Source: Anaerolineales bacterium (lineage in GTDB: Bacteria; Chloroflexota; Anaerolineae; Anaerolineales; Villigracilaceae). From it: a stretch of DNA of 64,000 nucleotides. The DNA lies in contig JACMLM010000003.1 of assembly GCA_014379595.1 (NCBI GenBank), positions 1-64,000 on the forward strand. The letters are read 5' to 3'. The translations under genes were made by a program, and so were the position numbers. This document shows, piece by piece, positions 8,726 through 16,932 of the stretch (within the stretch, counting starts at the first letter, position 1; each line of letters begins with the position of its first letter). The notes below the pieces were generated by a model. It was not told the DNA's origin. It made no database searches and worked only from the letters and a program-made list of their open reading frames with translations.

Positions 8726-9805
8726 ATGACAAATAAACTTACAAAAGAATCAGTTCTTGCTGCATTAAGCAAAGTGCAGGAACCTGATCTCCATCAAGAC
8801 CTCGTGACGCTTAATATGGTTAAAAATGTTGAGATCACAGGTGACAAAGTCTCGCTGACCGTTATGCTCACCACGCCTGCCTGTCCTTTTCGCGCAAGGA
8901 TTGAAAGAGAAGTAAAGGAAGCCATTCTTTCAATTGAAGGCGCGAAAACTGTTGATCTTAAAATGGACTCGGATGTTCCCAACGATGGCCGTATGCGCGG
9001 GTTGGTCAGCATGCCGATTCGTAATGCAATTGCAGTTGGCTCTGGTAAAGGCGGCGTTGGCAAATCCACTGTCTCCGTAAACCTGGCAGTAGCTCTTGCG
9101 CAGGCCGGTGCACGCGTGGGTCTCATGGATGCAGATATTTATGGTCCTAACACACCCACCATGCTTGGTGTAGAAAAACTCCCGCCTCCGAATGGACAAA
9201 GATTGATTCCAGCAGATGCATATGGCATCAAATTAATTTCGATGGGATTGTTGGTAAAGCCTGGTCAACCTTTGATCTGGCGTGGGCCGATGCTTAATTC
9301 CGCAATTCGTCAATTTCTTGGAGATGTAGATTGGGGCGAACTGGATTATCTTATTATTGACCTGCCCCCCGGCACAGGTGATGCATCTTTATCTCTTGCC
9401 CAAGCTCTGCCTTTAAGTGGAGCTGTCATCGTGACTCTGCCACAGCTCGTTTCACTGGAAGATGCCAGCCGAGGCTTGAACATGTTCAAGCAGTTGGAAG
9501 TTCCCATTTTGGGAATTGTTGAGAACATGTCCTATCTCGATTTGCCCGATAGCACACGTATGGATCTCTTCGGTTCAGGCGGCGGTGAACGGCTCGCAGA
9601 ATCCACTCAAACTACATTCCTGGGGAAAGTGCCAATAGATCAAAACGTCCGCATCGGCGGGGATACAGGCAAGCCAATTGTTGTCTCACATCCTGAATCA
9701 CCTGTGGCAATTGCCTTACAAGAGATTGCGCAGAAGATTGCGGCAAAAGTCAGCGTGGCGGCATTGAGCGGAAAGAATGAACTGCCGATCAGCATTGTGG
9801 ATTAA
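8726..9805 (+). CDS. Mrp/NBP35-type Fe-S carrier P-loop ATPase
   Basis: 359 residues. An N-terminal MIP18-like domain (about 1-85, with TTPACPF) precedes a ParA/Mrp ATPase: P-loop GKGGVGKS at 107-114, MDADIYGPN, DLPPGTGDA. This family moves Fe-S clusters to target proteins; the mitochondrial relative Ind1 serves complex I, which fits its place after nuoI. The usual CxxC cluster ligands after ENMSY are absent (LDLPDSTRMDLFG at about 271-283), a variant known from some bacterial branches, so cluster binding may use other residues. A terminator follows. Confidence 0.9.
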   Translation: MTNKLTKESVLAALSKVQEPDLHQDLVTLNMVKNVEITGDKVSLTVMLTTPACPFRARIEREVKEAILSIEGAKTVDLKMDSDVPNDGRMRGLVSMPIRNAIAVGSGKGGVGKSTVSVNLAVALAQAGARVGLMDADIYGPNTPTMLGVEKLPPPNGQRLIPADAYGIKLISMGLLVKPGQPLIWRGPMLNSAIRQFLGDVDWGELDYLIIDLPPGTGDASLSLAQALPLSGAVIVTLPQLVSLEDASRGLNMFKQLEVPILGIVENMSYLDLPDSTRMDLFGSGGGERLAESTQTTFLGKVPIDQNVRIGGDTGKPIVVSHPESPVAIALQEIAQKIAAKVSVAALSGKNELPISIVD

Positions 9806-9829
9806 TTAAGAGAATAGATAATAGTCAAT

Positions 9830-9865
9830 AAAGACCTGACGGATTAAATACTGTCAGGTCTTTTT
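9830..9865 (+). terminator. Terminator after mrp
   Basis: AAAGACCTGAC and GTCAGGTCTTTTT form an 11-bp stem with a short AT-rich loop and T-run, 25 bases after the mrp stop. Confidence 0.9.
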
Positions 9866-9910
9866 ACATATATAATCAAGTTTGTTCCTTTAGAAACAAG
9901 GAGAAACATA

Positions 9911-10573
9911 ATGATCATTAGACATCTTTCGTTGAAGAACGGAATAAAGGTACATGCGGCGAATATCTCTGATAACAACGAGATCAAGGAAGCGCTCGTA
10001 AAACTTGAAGTGTCGTATCCAAAAAGAGTGATCGTTTTGGTTGGCGGCGCCAGCGGAATTGGCTGGCTGGATAAGTTCCCAATGAAGAAAGCTATCGATG
10101 TAGTCACAAAACTGGCTGAGGAAACTAATTCCGTGGTTATTGATGGGGGCACACAAGCTGGGATTATGACTGAAATTGGAAAACAAAGAAAACAAAACAA
10201 GTTCTCCTTTCCACTGATCGGCGTTGTGTTTGACAGCTTATTGATGAAAGAAGAACCCGAATCAATTTTGGACCCCAATCACACACACTTCTTTTTAGTC
10301 CCCGGTGATGACTGGGGGGACGAATCTTCATGGATCGCAAAAATTGCAACTGTTGCCGCTGGAAGCGAAAAATCGATCACGATTCTTATAAATGGAGGCG
10401 AAATTTCTCAACATGATGTTCAATACAGCATCATGGAAAACCGACCTGTTTTCATTATGCGTGGAACTGGCCGTCTTGCAGATGAGATCACAATAACGCG
10501 GAAGGTCATTCCTGTTGATATTTCACAGAAACCGGATGATATTCTTGCAATGTTGCGAGCAGAACTTTCGTAA
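9911..10573 (+). CDS. SLOG-fold protein of the TRPM-N/LSDAT type
   Basis: 220 residues with the order of motifs seen in prokaryotic LSDAT (SLOG domain as in TRPM channel N-termini): VLVGGASG, DGGTQAGIM, PLIGVV, HTHFFLVPGDDWGDES, ILINGGE and a final RGTGRLADEI. SLOG domains bind nucleotide-derived ligands such as ADP-ribose-like molecules; the ligand here is unknown. It has AAGGAG before the ATG and lies between terminators and the leaderless promoter of ricT, so it is probably a single gene. Confidence 0.8.
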   Translation: MIIRHLSLKNGIKVHAANISDNNEIKEALVKLEVSYPKRVIVLVGGASGIGWLDKFPMKKAIDVVTKLAEETNSVVIDGGTQAGIMTEIGKQRKQNKFSFPLIGVVFDSLLMKEEPESILDPNHTHFFLVPGDDWGDESSWIAKIATVAAGSEKSITILINGGEISQHDVQYSIMENRPVFIMRGTGRLADEITITRKVIPVDISQKPDDILAMLRAELS

Positions 10574-10582
10574 TCCCTACGG

Positions 10583-10588
10583 TATAAT
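10583..10588 (+). promoter_or_regulatory. -10 box of ricT; leaderless transcript likely
   Basis: TATAAT ends 6 bases before the ATG at 10595, so transcription should begin at or next to the start codon. No ribosome binding site is present. Confidence 0.65.
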
Positions 10589-10594
10589 TACCCC

Positions 10595-11530
10595 ATGCAA
10601 ACAAATATTATCGGTGTCCGATTTACCAAAGTAGGAAAAATCTACCATTTTGACTCTGCCACTCTCCCAGACGTAAAAAAGGGCGAGCATGTCATTGTGG
10701 ATACAGCACGCGGCAAACATCTCGGTGAGGTTATTCAGGTTCTGGAAGAGGCTCCTGCCCAACCAGAAGGTGGATGGAAATCTGTGGAGCGACGCGCCAC
10801 CCCGCGCGACTTGCTGCTCCAACAATCCTGGCAATCCAAACAAACCGAAGCGATGATCAACTGCCGTGCCCGCGCCTCTGAACTTCATCTGAAAGGGGTC
10901 AAGATCGTCACAGCTGAATACAACTATGACGGCTCACGCCTTGCCTTCCTCTTTAGTACAGAGAGTGAAGATAAAGTGGATCTTAAGTCACTCAAAAAGG
11001 ATATGCAGCAAATTTATCCGACCCAGCATATCGAAATGCGCCAGATCGGTCCGCGTGATGTAGCCAAATTTCTGGGCGGTATGGGCGCATGCGGAATTGA
11101 AACGCGCTGCTGCTCCCAATTTTTAACAGACTTCTCCCCCATCTCGATCAAGATGGCGAAGGAGCAGGGTATCTCGCTCACGCCTAATGAGATCACAGGC
11201 ATGTGCGGACGCTTACGCTGTTGTCTTATTTACGAATATGAACAATATGTTGAAGCCCGCAAGACCCTCCCTAAGCGCAACAAACGTGTGATCACCCCCA
11301 AAGGTGAAGGTAAAGTTGTAGATGTAATTCCCATGAGCGATAAAGTTGTTGTGCTCATCGAAAGCGGCACCGATCGTCCGCAACACATGACATTCACACG
11401 TGAAGAGATCCAGCCTTGGGATGAACTCGAAACCCTACGTCGCAAAGCTGCCGCTCCATGTGACCGTCACGAAGGCGGCGGATGTACCTGCGGGAAAGCT
11501 ACAAAAAAGAACAATGACCGAGCAAACTGA
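10595..11530 (+). CDS. ricT: RicT/PSP1-family protein (YaaT-like)
   Basis: 311 residues with the PSP1 C-terminal domain. Conserved cysteines at 166, 172, 173, 204, 209 and 210 (CGIETRCC and GMCGRLRCC) match the RicT set that holds an Fe-S cluster in the RicAFT complex, which acts with RNase Y in Bacillus mRNA processing. A Cys/His-rich tail (CDRHEGGGCTCGK) adds three more cysteines. It overlaps the PIG-L deacetylase gene by 17 bases. The expected ricA and ricF partners are not nearby. Confidence 0.92.
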   Translation: MQTNIIGVRFTKVGKIYHFDSATLPDVKKGEHVIVDTARGKHLGEVIQVLEEAPAQPEGGWKSVERRATPRDLLLQQSWQSKQTEAMINCRARASELHLKGVKIVTAEYNYDGSRLAFLFSTESEDKVDLKSLKKDMQQIYPTQHIEMRQIGPRDVAKFLGGMGACGIETRCCSQFLTDFSPISIKMAKEQGISLTPNEITGMCGRLRCCLIYEYEQYVEARKTLPKRNKRVITPKGEGKVVDVIPMSDKVVVLIESGTDRPQHMTFTREEIQPWDELETLRRKAAAPCDRHEGGGCTCGKATKKNNDRAN

Positions 11531-12242
11531 TCATTGGGAAACTTCACAAAAAATTCTGGTTATTCTGGCTCATCCCGATGATCCAGAATTTTTTTGTGGA
11601 GGCACACTTGCAAAGTGGGCGCGCGCAGGACATCAAATTACATATGTACTTTTAACCTGCGGCGATAAGGGATTTAACATCGCCACACATCCAGATATGA
11701 CGCCAGAAAAATTATGTGGATTAAGGCACATCGAACAAAACAATGCCGCAAAAATTATTGGCGCAAGCTCGGTTCATTTTCTGGACCTGCCAGATGGTTA
11801 CCTCGTCCCAGACCTGACTCTGCGTCGTGATGTTGTCCGCCTCATCCGTGAACATAAACCAGATATCCTCGTCACATGTGACCCACAAAATCTATTTGCA
11901 CTCTACGGCATCAATCACCCAGATCACCGCGCCTGTGGACAAGTAGTATTGGATGCAGTGTTCCCTGCTGCCGATAACATTGCATATTTTCCAGAACTGC
12001 TTGAAGAGGGATATCAGCCTCATATGCCAAAAGAGGTTTGGTGTGCGCTTACCAACCAACCCAATACGACCATAGACATCTCTGACACATGGGATGTTAA
12101 AATAAAAGCCGTTCTCGAACACACGACACAGGTACAGGATATGGATAAACTCATCGAAAGATTTAAATCCCGCCGCACCGAAGATAGTACAGATGAAAAT
12201 CCGCGATACGAAGAAAAGTTTCGAGTAGTGAACTATGGATAA
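11514..12242 (+). CDS. PIG-L (LmbE-like) family deacetylase
   Basis: 242 residues. Zinc site motifs are AHPDD at 19-23 and HPDH at 135-138, as in N-acetylglucosaminyl deacetylases such as MshB and BshB. I place the start at 11514, inside the end of ricT, because the family begins just before the ILVILAHPDD strand; the longer frame has no homologous sequence. Substrate unknown; candidates are N-acetyl sugars of lipid or thiol pathways. Confidence 0.9.
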   Translation: MTEQTDHWETSQKILVILAHPDDPEFFCGGTLAKWARAGHQITYVLLTCGDKGFNIATHPDMTPEKLCGLRHIEQNNAAKIIGASSVHFLDLPDGYLVPDLTLRRDVVRLIREHKPDILVTCDPQNLFALYGINHPDHRACGQVVLDAVFPAADNIAYFPELLEEGYQPHMPKEVWCALTNQPNTTIDISDTWDVKIKAVLEHTTQVQDMDKLIERFKSRRTEDSTDENPRYEEKFRVVNYG

Positions 12243-12333
12243 CCAGTTGAAAAGTTAGCAAGTTGGAAAGTTCGCGTGTTAGAGCATTTAACCTTTCAAC
12301 CTACAAACCTTAAAACTTTCAAACTAACTAAAA

Positions 12334-12900
12334 ATGAATATCGTCAATGTTGGATACGACTCAACCAATTATTATCTCCTCGAAATCAAAAACGGAAAGT
12401 TGTTGGTGGACTCTGGCTTTCCTGGTACACTCCCAAAATTAAACGCTAAACTTAAACAAAAAGGTATTGCACTCAGCGAGATAAAATATTTTCTGGCCAC
12501 GCACTATCACCCAGATCATGCGGGCCTTGCGCAAGAATTAAAGAATCAAGGGATCAAATTGATCGTGCTCGAACAGCAACTCAGTTTTATTCCAATCTTT
12601 ACAGAGTTCTTTAAAACAAAGAAATATCCTTACAAAGAAATTAAACTCAACGACAACCTCAATTTAAAATGTGAAGATAGCCGAAAATTTCTCGCTGGCC
12701 TGGATATAAGCGGCGAAATCATCCACACCCCTGGTCACAGCGACGATAGTGTTACATTGATCATTGATGAAGGCTTCGCATTTACAGGCGACCTGCATCC
12801 TATTTTTGTTCTCCCCAAAGAAGATACAATCTCCAGGCAAAGCTGGGATAATATCTATCAGCATAACATTACCAAAATCTTTCCGGGGCATGGAGGATAA
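12334..12900 (+). CDS. MBL-fold metallohydrolase
   Basis: 188 residues with HYHPDHAG at about 57-64 (zinc ligands), HTPGHSDDS around 131-139 and GDLH near 149, closing in GHGG. It is a compact glyoxalase II-like hydrolase; substrate unknown. A GGAGG inside its last codons serves as ribosome site for the following ldh, which starts one base after its stop, so both are coupled. The 90 bases before it hold only degenerate GTTGAAAAGTT/AACTTTCAAAC-type repeats. Confidence 0.88.
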   Translation: MNIVNVGYDSTNYYLLEIKNGKLLVDSGFPGTLPKLNAKLKQKGIALSEIKYFLATHYHPDHAGLAQELKNQGIKLIVLEQQLSFIPIFTEFFKTKKYPYKEIKLNDNLNLKCEDSRKFLAGLDISGEIIHTPGHSDDSVTLIIDEGFAFTGDLHPIFVLPKEDTISRQSWDNIYQHNITKIFPGHGG

Positions 12901-12901
12901 T

Positions 12902-13864
12902 ATGGAATCAATGTGGAAATCAAGAAAAGTGGTCATCGTGGGCACGGGTGCAGTTGGAACATCGTTTGCTTATGCATTGGCTCAAAAAGGACTTGCTGAC
13001 GAAATAAGTTTGATAGACGCGAATCTCGATCTCGCCAAGGGACAGGTTCTCGACCTCGCTCACGGACTACCGTACTACTCTCCTGTGCAAATCCATGTCG
13101 GACAAAAGCAGGATTATGCCGACGCGAGTATTATTGTCATTACAGCAGGAGCAAAACAAGGTCCGGGAGAGACGCGATTGGATCTACTTCAGAAAAATGC
13201 AGCTCTCGTAGAATCAGTTGTAGATGAAATCGTCAGCGAGAATTCACAGGCGATACTCTTAATCGTCACCAACCCGGTTGATATTTTGACTTATGTCGCG
13301 TTGAAACGCTCGGGCTGGCCGAAAAGCCGCGTGATTGGCTCAGGCACTGTGTTGGACAGCGCTCGTTTCCGTTATCTTATCAGCCAACACTGCAACGTGG
13401 ATGTTGGCAATGTTCATGCATATGTTTTAGGCGAGCATGGCGACAGTGAGCTTGCCGCATGGTCCATGACAAACGTGGCAGGCGTACCGATAGACAAATA
13501 TAGTTCGATGTACAATAACCCTGAGCAATGGCCCGCGCATCGCGAAAGGATCGCGCGCGAAGTTAAAGAATCTGCTTATCACATTATCAACTACAAAGGC
13601 GCCACGTATTATGGGATCGGTATGGCGCTGGTGCGAATTGCTGGAGCTATCTTACAGGATCAACACAGCGTACTAACTGTTTCAACTTTTCTGGATGGTG
13701 AATATGGCATTAGCGATGTCTGTTTAGGAATTCCAACTGTCATAGGACAAACAGGTGCGATGAAAATCATCGAAGCACCATTGACCGCACAAGAACACGA
13801 AGCATTGGAAAAATCAGCACATACCTTGCAAAAAGCTTTGCAGGATTTACGTAGTTCAAACTAG
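12902..13864 (+). CDS. ldh: L-lactate dehydrogenase
   Basis: 320 residues; interconverts pyruvate and L-lactate with NADH. The Rossmann motif GTGAVG is at 14-19. Gln86 in GAKQGPGETR marks lactate rather than malate specificity, with Arg92 and Arg155 (LDSAR) for substrate and His179 (GEHGDSE) as acid-base. The start at 12902 follows GGAGG by 5 bases. Together with the acetyl-CoA synthetase this suggests both fermentative and acetate metabolism. Confidence 0.95.
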   Translation: MESMWKSRKVVIVGTGAVGTSFAYALAQKGLADEISLIDANLDLAKGQVLDLAHGLPYYSPVQIHVGQKQDYADASIIVITAGAKQGPGETRLDLLQKNAALVESVVDEIVSENSQAILLIVTNPVDILTYVALKRSGWPKSRVIGSGTVLDSARFRYLISQHCNVDVGNVHAYVLGEHGDSELAAWSMTNVAGVPIDKYSSMYNNPEQWPAHRERIAREVKESAYHIINYKGATYYGIGMALVRIAGAILQDQHSVLTVSTFLDGEYGISDVCLGIPTVIGQTGAMKIIEAPLTAQEHEALEKSAHTLQKALQDLRSSN

Positions 13865-13899
13865 TTTTAGAAAACACCAAATCAAATAAGAGGTTTGCA

Positions 13900-15090
13900 A
13901 TGACTGATTTTCTCGAAAGAGCAACAGAGCTTTTCCCATACACTCAAACTTTGCGTCGCGATTTTCACGTTCACCCTGAACTTGGATTCCGTGAAATTCG
14001 CACGGGTGGTATTGTAGCAAAAGAGCTTGAAGCGCTTGGGCTGGAAGTGACAAAAGGTATTGGCAAAACAGGTGTAGTTGGCTTGCTCGAAGGTGCGAAA
14101 CCTGGACCTACCCTCCTCCTGCGCTTTGATATGGATGCACTTCCCATCACTGAAGATACTGGCGCGGAATATACTTCGCAGAATCAAGGTGTCATGCACG
14201 CCTGTGGTCATGATGGTCACACGGCTATTGGATTAACCGTTGCAAAAATTTTGAATGAACACAAAAACGAATTGATCGGGAATATTAAGTTTTGTTTTCA
14301 ACCATCCGAAGAAGGCACAAATGGGGAAGAAATTGGCGGCGCATTAATGATGATGCGCGATGGAGTTCTTGAAAATCCTAAAGTAGAAAAGACTCTTTCC
14401 CTGCATCTATGGAATGATAAGCCTCTCGGCTGGATCCATGTTGCTCAAGGCCCTGTAATGGCAGGCGCTGAATTATTCATCATCAAACTCACTGGCAAGG
14501 GCGGGCATGGAGCCGCTCCCGACACTACAATAGACCCTGTAGTGTGCGCAGCACAAATCATCACAGCTTTGCAGACTATTGTTGCACGCAATGTCGAACC
14601 GTTAAAACCTGCCGTTATCAGTGTCACATCAATTCATACTGGTACGGCCTTCAACATCATTCCGCAAACTGCAGAGCTTTTAGGTACCATCCGTTCCTTC
14701 GATGATCAGGTACGTAAACTGGTACTTGAACGATTTGAACAGATCGTTCGAGGAATTGCATCATCCATGGGTTGTGAGGTGGAGATCACAATAAAACAAG
14801 TTACTGCACCCGTTATTAACAATGAAGAGGTTGCAGCAAGAGTCTTCAATACGGCTAAAAATCTATTTCCAAACATAGAAATCGCTGACTACTCCTATCT
14901 CACGATGGGCGCAGAAGATATGGGCTATATGCAGGAAAAAGCAGATGGATGTTACTTCTTCATTGGCTCAGCCAATAGAGAGAAAAATCTTGATTATGGC
15001 CACCATCACCCAAAATTTGATTTCGACGAACAAGCCTTGATAAGCGGCGCAGCGCTCATGGCCGCGGCAGCCGCAGATATTTTGAAATAA
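13900..15090 (+). CDS. M20 family amidohydrolase (N-acyl-amino acid hydrolase-like)
   Basis: 396 residues. RRDFHVHPELGF at 19-30, FDMDALP near 76-82, HACGHDGH at 100-107 (Cys102 and His104 metal ligands) and QPSEEG, with the dimerisation domain in the middle (GKGGHGAAP). This is the hippurate/N-acyl-L-amino acid amidohydrolase branch (M20D). Exact substrate unknown. GAGG precedes the ATG. Monocistronic or distal to ldh, 35 bases downstream. Confidence 0.93.
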   Translation: MTDFLERATELFPYTQTLRRDFHVHPELGFREIRTGGIVAKELEALGLEVTKGIGKTGVVGLLEGAKPGPTLLLRFDMDALPITEDTGAEYTSQNQGVMHACGHDGHTAIGLTVAKILNEHKNELIGNIKFCFQPSEEGTNGEEIGGALMMMRDGVLENPKVEKTLSLHLWNDKPLGWIHVAQGPVMAGAELFIIKLTGKGGHGAAPDTTIDPVVCAAQIITALQTIVARNVEPLKPAVISVTSIHTGTAFNIIPQTAELLGTIRSFDDQVRKLVLERFEQIVRGIASSMGCEVEITIKQVTAPVINNEEVAARVFNTAKNLFPNIEIADYSYLTMGAEDMGYMQEKADGCYFFIGSANREKNLDYGHHHPKFDFDEQALISGAALMAAAAADILK

Positions 15091-15096
15091 ACAATG

Positions 15097-15210
15097 GACT
15101 TCTTGCATAAGTACGTTTATTAAGAAGTTTTTTCGGCAGTTCGCGAAGCGTGCCGAACCGTCAGCAGTACAACTACTGACGGAACAAAACAAAGACTTTT
15201 GCAAGAGGTC
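15097..15210 (+). mobile_element. MITE-like element with 16-bp terminal inverted repeats
   Basis: The left end GACTTCTTGCATAAGT (15097-15112) and right end ACTTTTGCAAGAGGTC (15195-15210) are inverted repeats with 14 of 16 matches. Inside are two hairpins, TTCGGCA/TGCCGAA and CCGTCAG/CTGACGG, and no coding capacity. The end sequence resembles termini of insertion sequences, so it may be moved in trans by an IS outside the window. No clear target duplication is visible. Confidence 0.6.
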
Positions 15211-15218
15211 TACTATAC

Positions 15219-15254
15219 AAAATCGCCTCGAAAGATTGATTTCGAGGCGATTTT
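15219..15254 (+). terminator. Strong terminator after the amidohydrolase gene
   Basis: AAAATCGCCTCGAAA (15219-15233) and TTTCGAGGCGATTTT (15240-15254) make a perfect 15-bp stem with a 6-nt loop and a T-rich tail. Confidence 0.88.
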
Positions 15255-15324
15255 ATTTTAAAGAACTAATAGGATTGCAAAGTGGAGTTGGATGTTTAAA
15301 AGGTAGAATACGGTAAGGAAAATC

Positions 15325-16239
15325 ATGAAAAAATTATTGTCCACGTTTCTTCTCCTGACCGTGTTGCTGGGCGCATGTTCAAACGGCGCTGCCCCCGCCG
15401 AAACAGAATCCACTCAAAACCCGGTGCAGACGGAAACCGCAACAAATGCTCCAGCCGCAACCGAATTCATCGCAACAGAACCAGTTGTCCCTGCGCGTGA
15501 GGCGGTTTTATCTGAATTTGAAAATACAGTCACAGCCCGCGAGTCATCCTCACAGGAGTATTCAACAGCTATCCTCAACATGAAACTGCTTGCTACTGGC
15601 AGCGTGGAAACAGGCGAAGACGGCCGTGCCAGGATCAACCTTTTGCCGGAGGGCACCATTGTGCGCGTGGGACCCAATTCTTTATTTGCGATCCCTGAAC
15701 TGACAGTGGAAAACGGCGAACCAAAAACAGTCATTGAACTTTTCTTTGGAAAAGTTTTTATTCTATTAAATGGCGGCTCATTGGAGGTGCAAACACCATC
15801 CGGGGTTGCCTCTGTTCGCGGAAGTTTATTAAGTGTGGAGTTTAACCCCGAAAAGAATTGGATCGAGGCGGTTTGTCTCGAAGGTCATTGTGCGTTGAAA
15901 GATGAAGACGGTGAAGAAGTGGAATTAATTGAAGGCGAGTCGTCTTTCATTGAAGGTGAAGAGCCACCCTCGGAACCGGAACCCATTGACAGGGAAGATA
16001 TAGAAGACTGGCTGGAGGAATCTCCCGAGTTAGAAGAATTTATTGAAGAGCTTCCAGACCCTGAAGACTTCTCTGAAGATTTCGACGAGAGCAGTAACTC
16101 TGAATGTGCGGAAGGCGCTGTTTGTGAAGAAACCCTAACAGAAGAACCAACTGAAGAGCCGATAGAGGAACCAGTAGAGGAACCAACTGAAGAAGGATGG
16201 CTTCGTTTTCCAATGGCTGTCATCGATCACAAATCATAA
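15325..16239 (+). CDS. FecR-domain lipoprotein with acidic tail
   Basis: 304 residues. Signal peptide with lipobox LLGAC (Cys18), a Thr/Ala/Glu spacer, then a FecR-like domain (about 80-200: ARINLLPEGTIVRVGPNS...GGSLEVQTPSGVASVRGS). The rest is strongly acidic with EEPxEEP repeats, ending WLRFPMAVIDHKS. Probably anchored outside the cell; here FecR-like domains are not next to a sigma factor, so a classical signalling role is not supported. Its stop overlaps the next gene (TAATG). Confidence 0.88.
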   Translation: MKKLLSTFLLLTVLLGACSNGAAPAETESTQNPVQTETATNAPAATEFIATEPVVPAREAVLSEFENTVTARESSSQEYSTAILNMKLLATGSVETGEDGRARINLLPEGTIVRVGPNSLFAIPELTVENGEPKTVIELFFGKVFILLNGGSLEVQTPSGVASVRGSLLSVEFNPEKNWIEAVCLEGHCALKDEDGEEVELIEGESSFIEGEEPPSEPEPIDREDIEDWLEESPELEEFIEELPDPEDFSEDFDESSNSECAEGAVCEETLTEEPTEEPIEEPVEEPTEEGWLRFPMAVIDHKS

Positions 16240-16832
16240 TGAAAAAAAGAAATTTGGCGATTGCAATTATCCTTTCTGCGGCAGTCGGTCTCTTTGCAAT
16301 TAAAAGCGGGCTTACACCGGTAGATGAAAAAAGTGTTGTAACAAATACAGATATCGCTGAACTTATTTCAACAGATACATTAACCCCTTCACCGGCTTAT
16401 GAAGGCTGTGCGTATATGTGGGCATATCATGATTCACCCGAATTAACTGAAAAAGTAGATACTGCCATTCGCGCTATTGATCCTGAAGCCAGCGCAACCG
16501 CTGAATTGTTTGGAGAAGATTGTGTTTACGAAGACGGAAGCTCCACTTTCAGTACGATGGAAACTGATTTCTACGTACAACTTCCCGTTGATGATCTAAA
16601 AGATGAAGAAGCTTTTGGAAATTGGATGGCCCAGGTGCTATCGACGATCGTGCAGATTCCTGAAGATGAAATTCAAGGCAATTATGGATTTGTTGAATTT
16701 TCATTTATTAAAAGTGACATCGAAAGATTAATCTTCCGCGCCCCCATCGCTACTTACATTACCGAGGCAAAAGAAAAGACCGGCGCAGAGTTATTCAGGT
16801 TTTTCTACACTCCACCAGTTAACCCTACATAA
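16239..16832 (+). CDS. Secreted or membrane-anchored protein of unknown function
   Basis: 197 residues with an N-terminal hydrophobic segment (about 5-22) after MKKR, then a soluble domain with two cysteines (EGCAYMW and GEDCVYEDG) that may pair. Composition is acidic. The start at 16239 overlaps the FecR gene stop; the longer frame begins inside it. No family recognised; coupling suggests it works with the FecR lipoprotein. Confidence 0.75.
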   Translation: MKKRNLAIAIILSAAVGLFAIKSGLTPVDEKSVVTNTDIAELISTDTLTPSPAYEGCAYMWAYHDSPELTEKVDTAIRAIDPEASATAELFGEDCVYEDGSSTFSTMETDFYVQLPVDDLKDEEAFGNWMAQVLSTIVQIPEDEIQGNYGFVEFSFIKSDIERLIFRAPIATYITEAKEKTGAELFRFFYTPPVNPT

Positions 16833-16838
16833 AACACG

Positions 16839-16860
16839 AACCGCCTTCGGGCGGTTTTTT
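16839..16860 (+). terminator. Terminator (UUCG tetraloop)
   Basis: GAACCGCC-TTCG-GGCGGTTTTTT: a GC-rich stem with a stable TTCG loop and six Ts. Confidence 0.95.
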
Positions 16861-16865
16861 AATCC

Positions 16866-16914
16866 TTGACAAGCAAAAAGACTTGTCATATACTATGTTT
16901 AGTAATTACTAAAC
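16866..16914 (+). promoter_or_regulatory. Promoter with palindromic operator of the GbsR-type regulator
   Basis: TTGACA (16866-16871), a 17-bp spacer and TATACT (16889-16894) form a near-consensus sigma-70 promoter. Immediately after it lies the perfect 18-bp palindrome GTTTAGTAATTACTAAAC (16897-16914), covering the expected start site near 16901. Position and symmetry suggest repression by the regulator encoded 18 bases further on (autoregulation, inferred). Confidence 0.88.
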
Positions 16915-16932
16915 GTTCTAAAGGATTAATCC

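Noticed and set aside
9844-10278. Minus-strand open frame of about 144 codons
   Set aside because: It is antisense to the clear SLOG-type gene at 9911 and has no ribosome site or motif.
12243-12333. Inverted repeat or regulatory RNA between the PIG-L and MBL genes
   Set aside because: The GTTGAAAAGTT / AACTTTCAAAC words pair poorly; it looks like a degenerate dispersed repeat.
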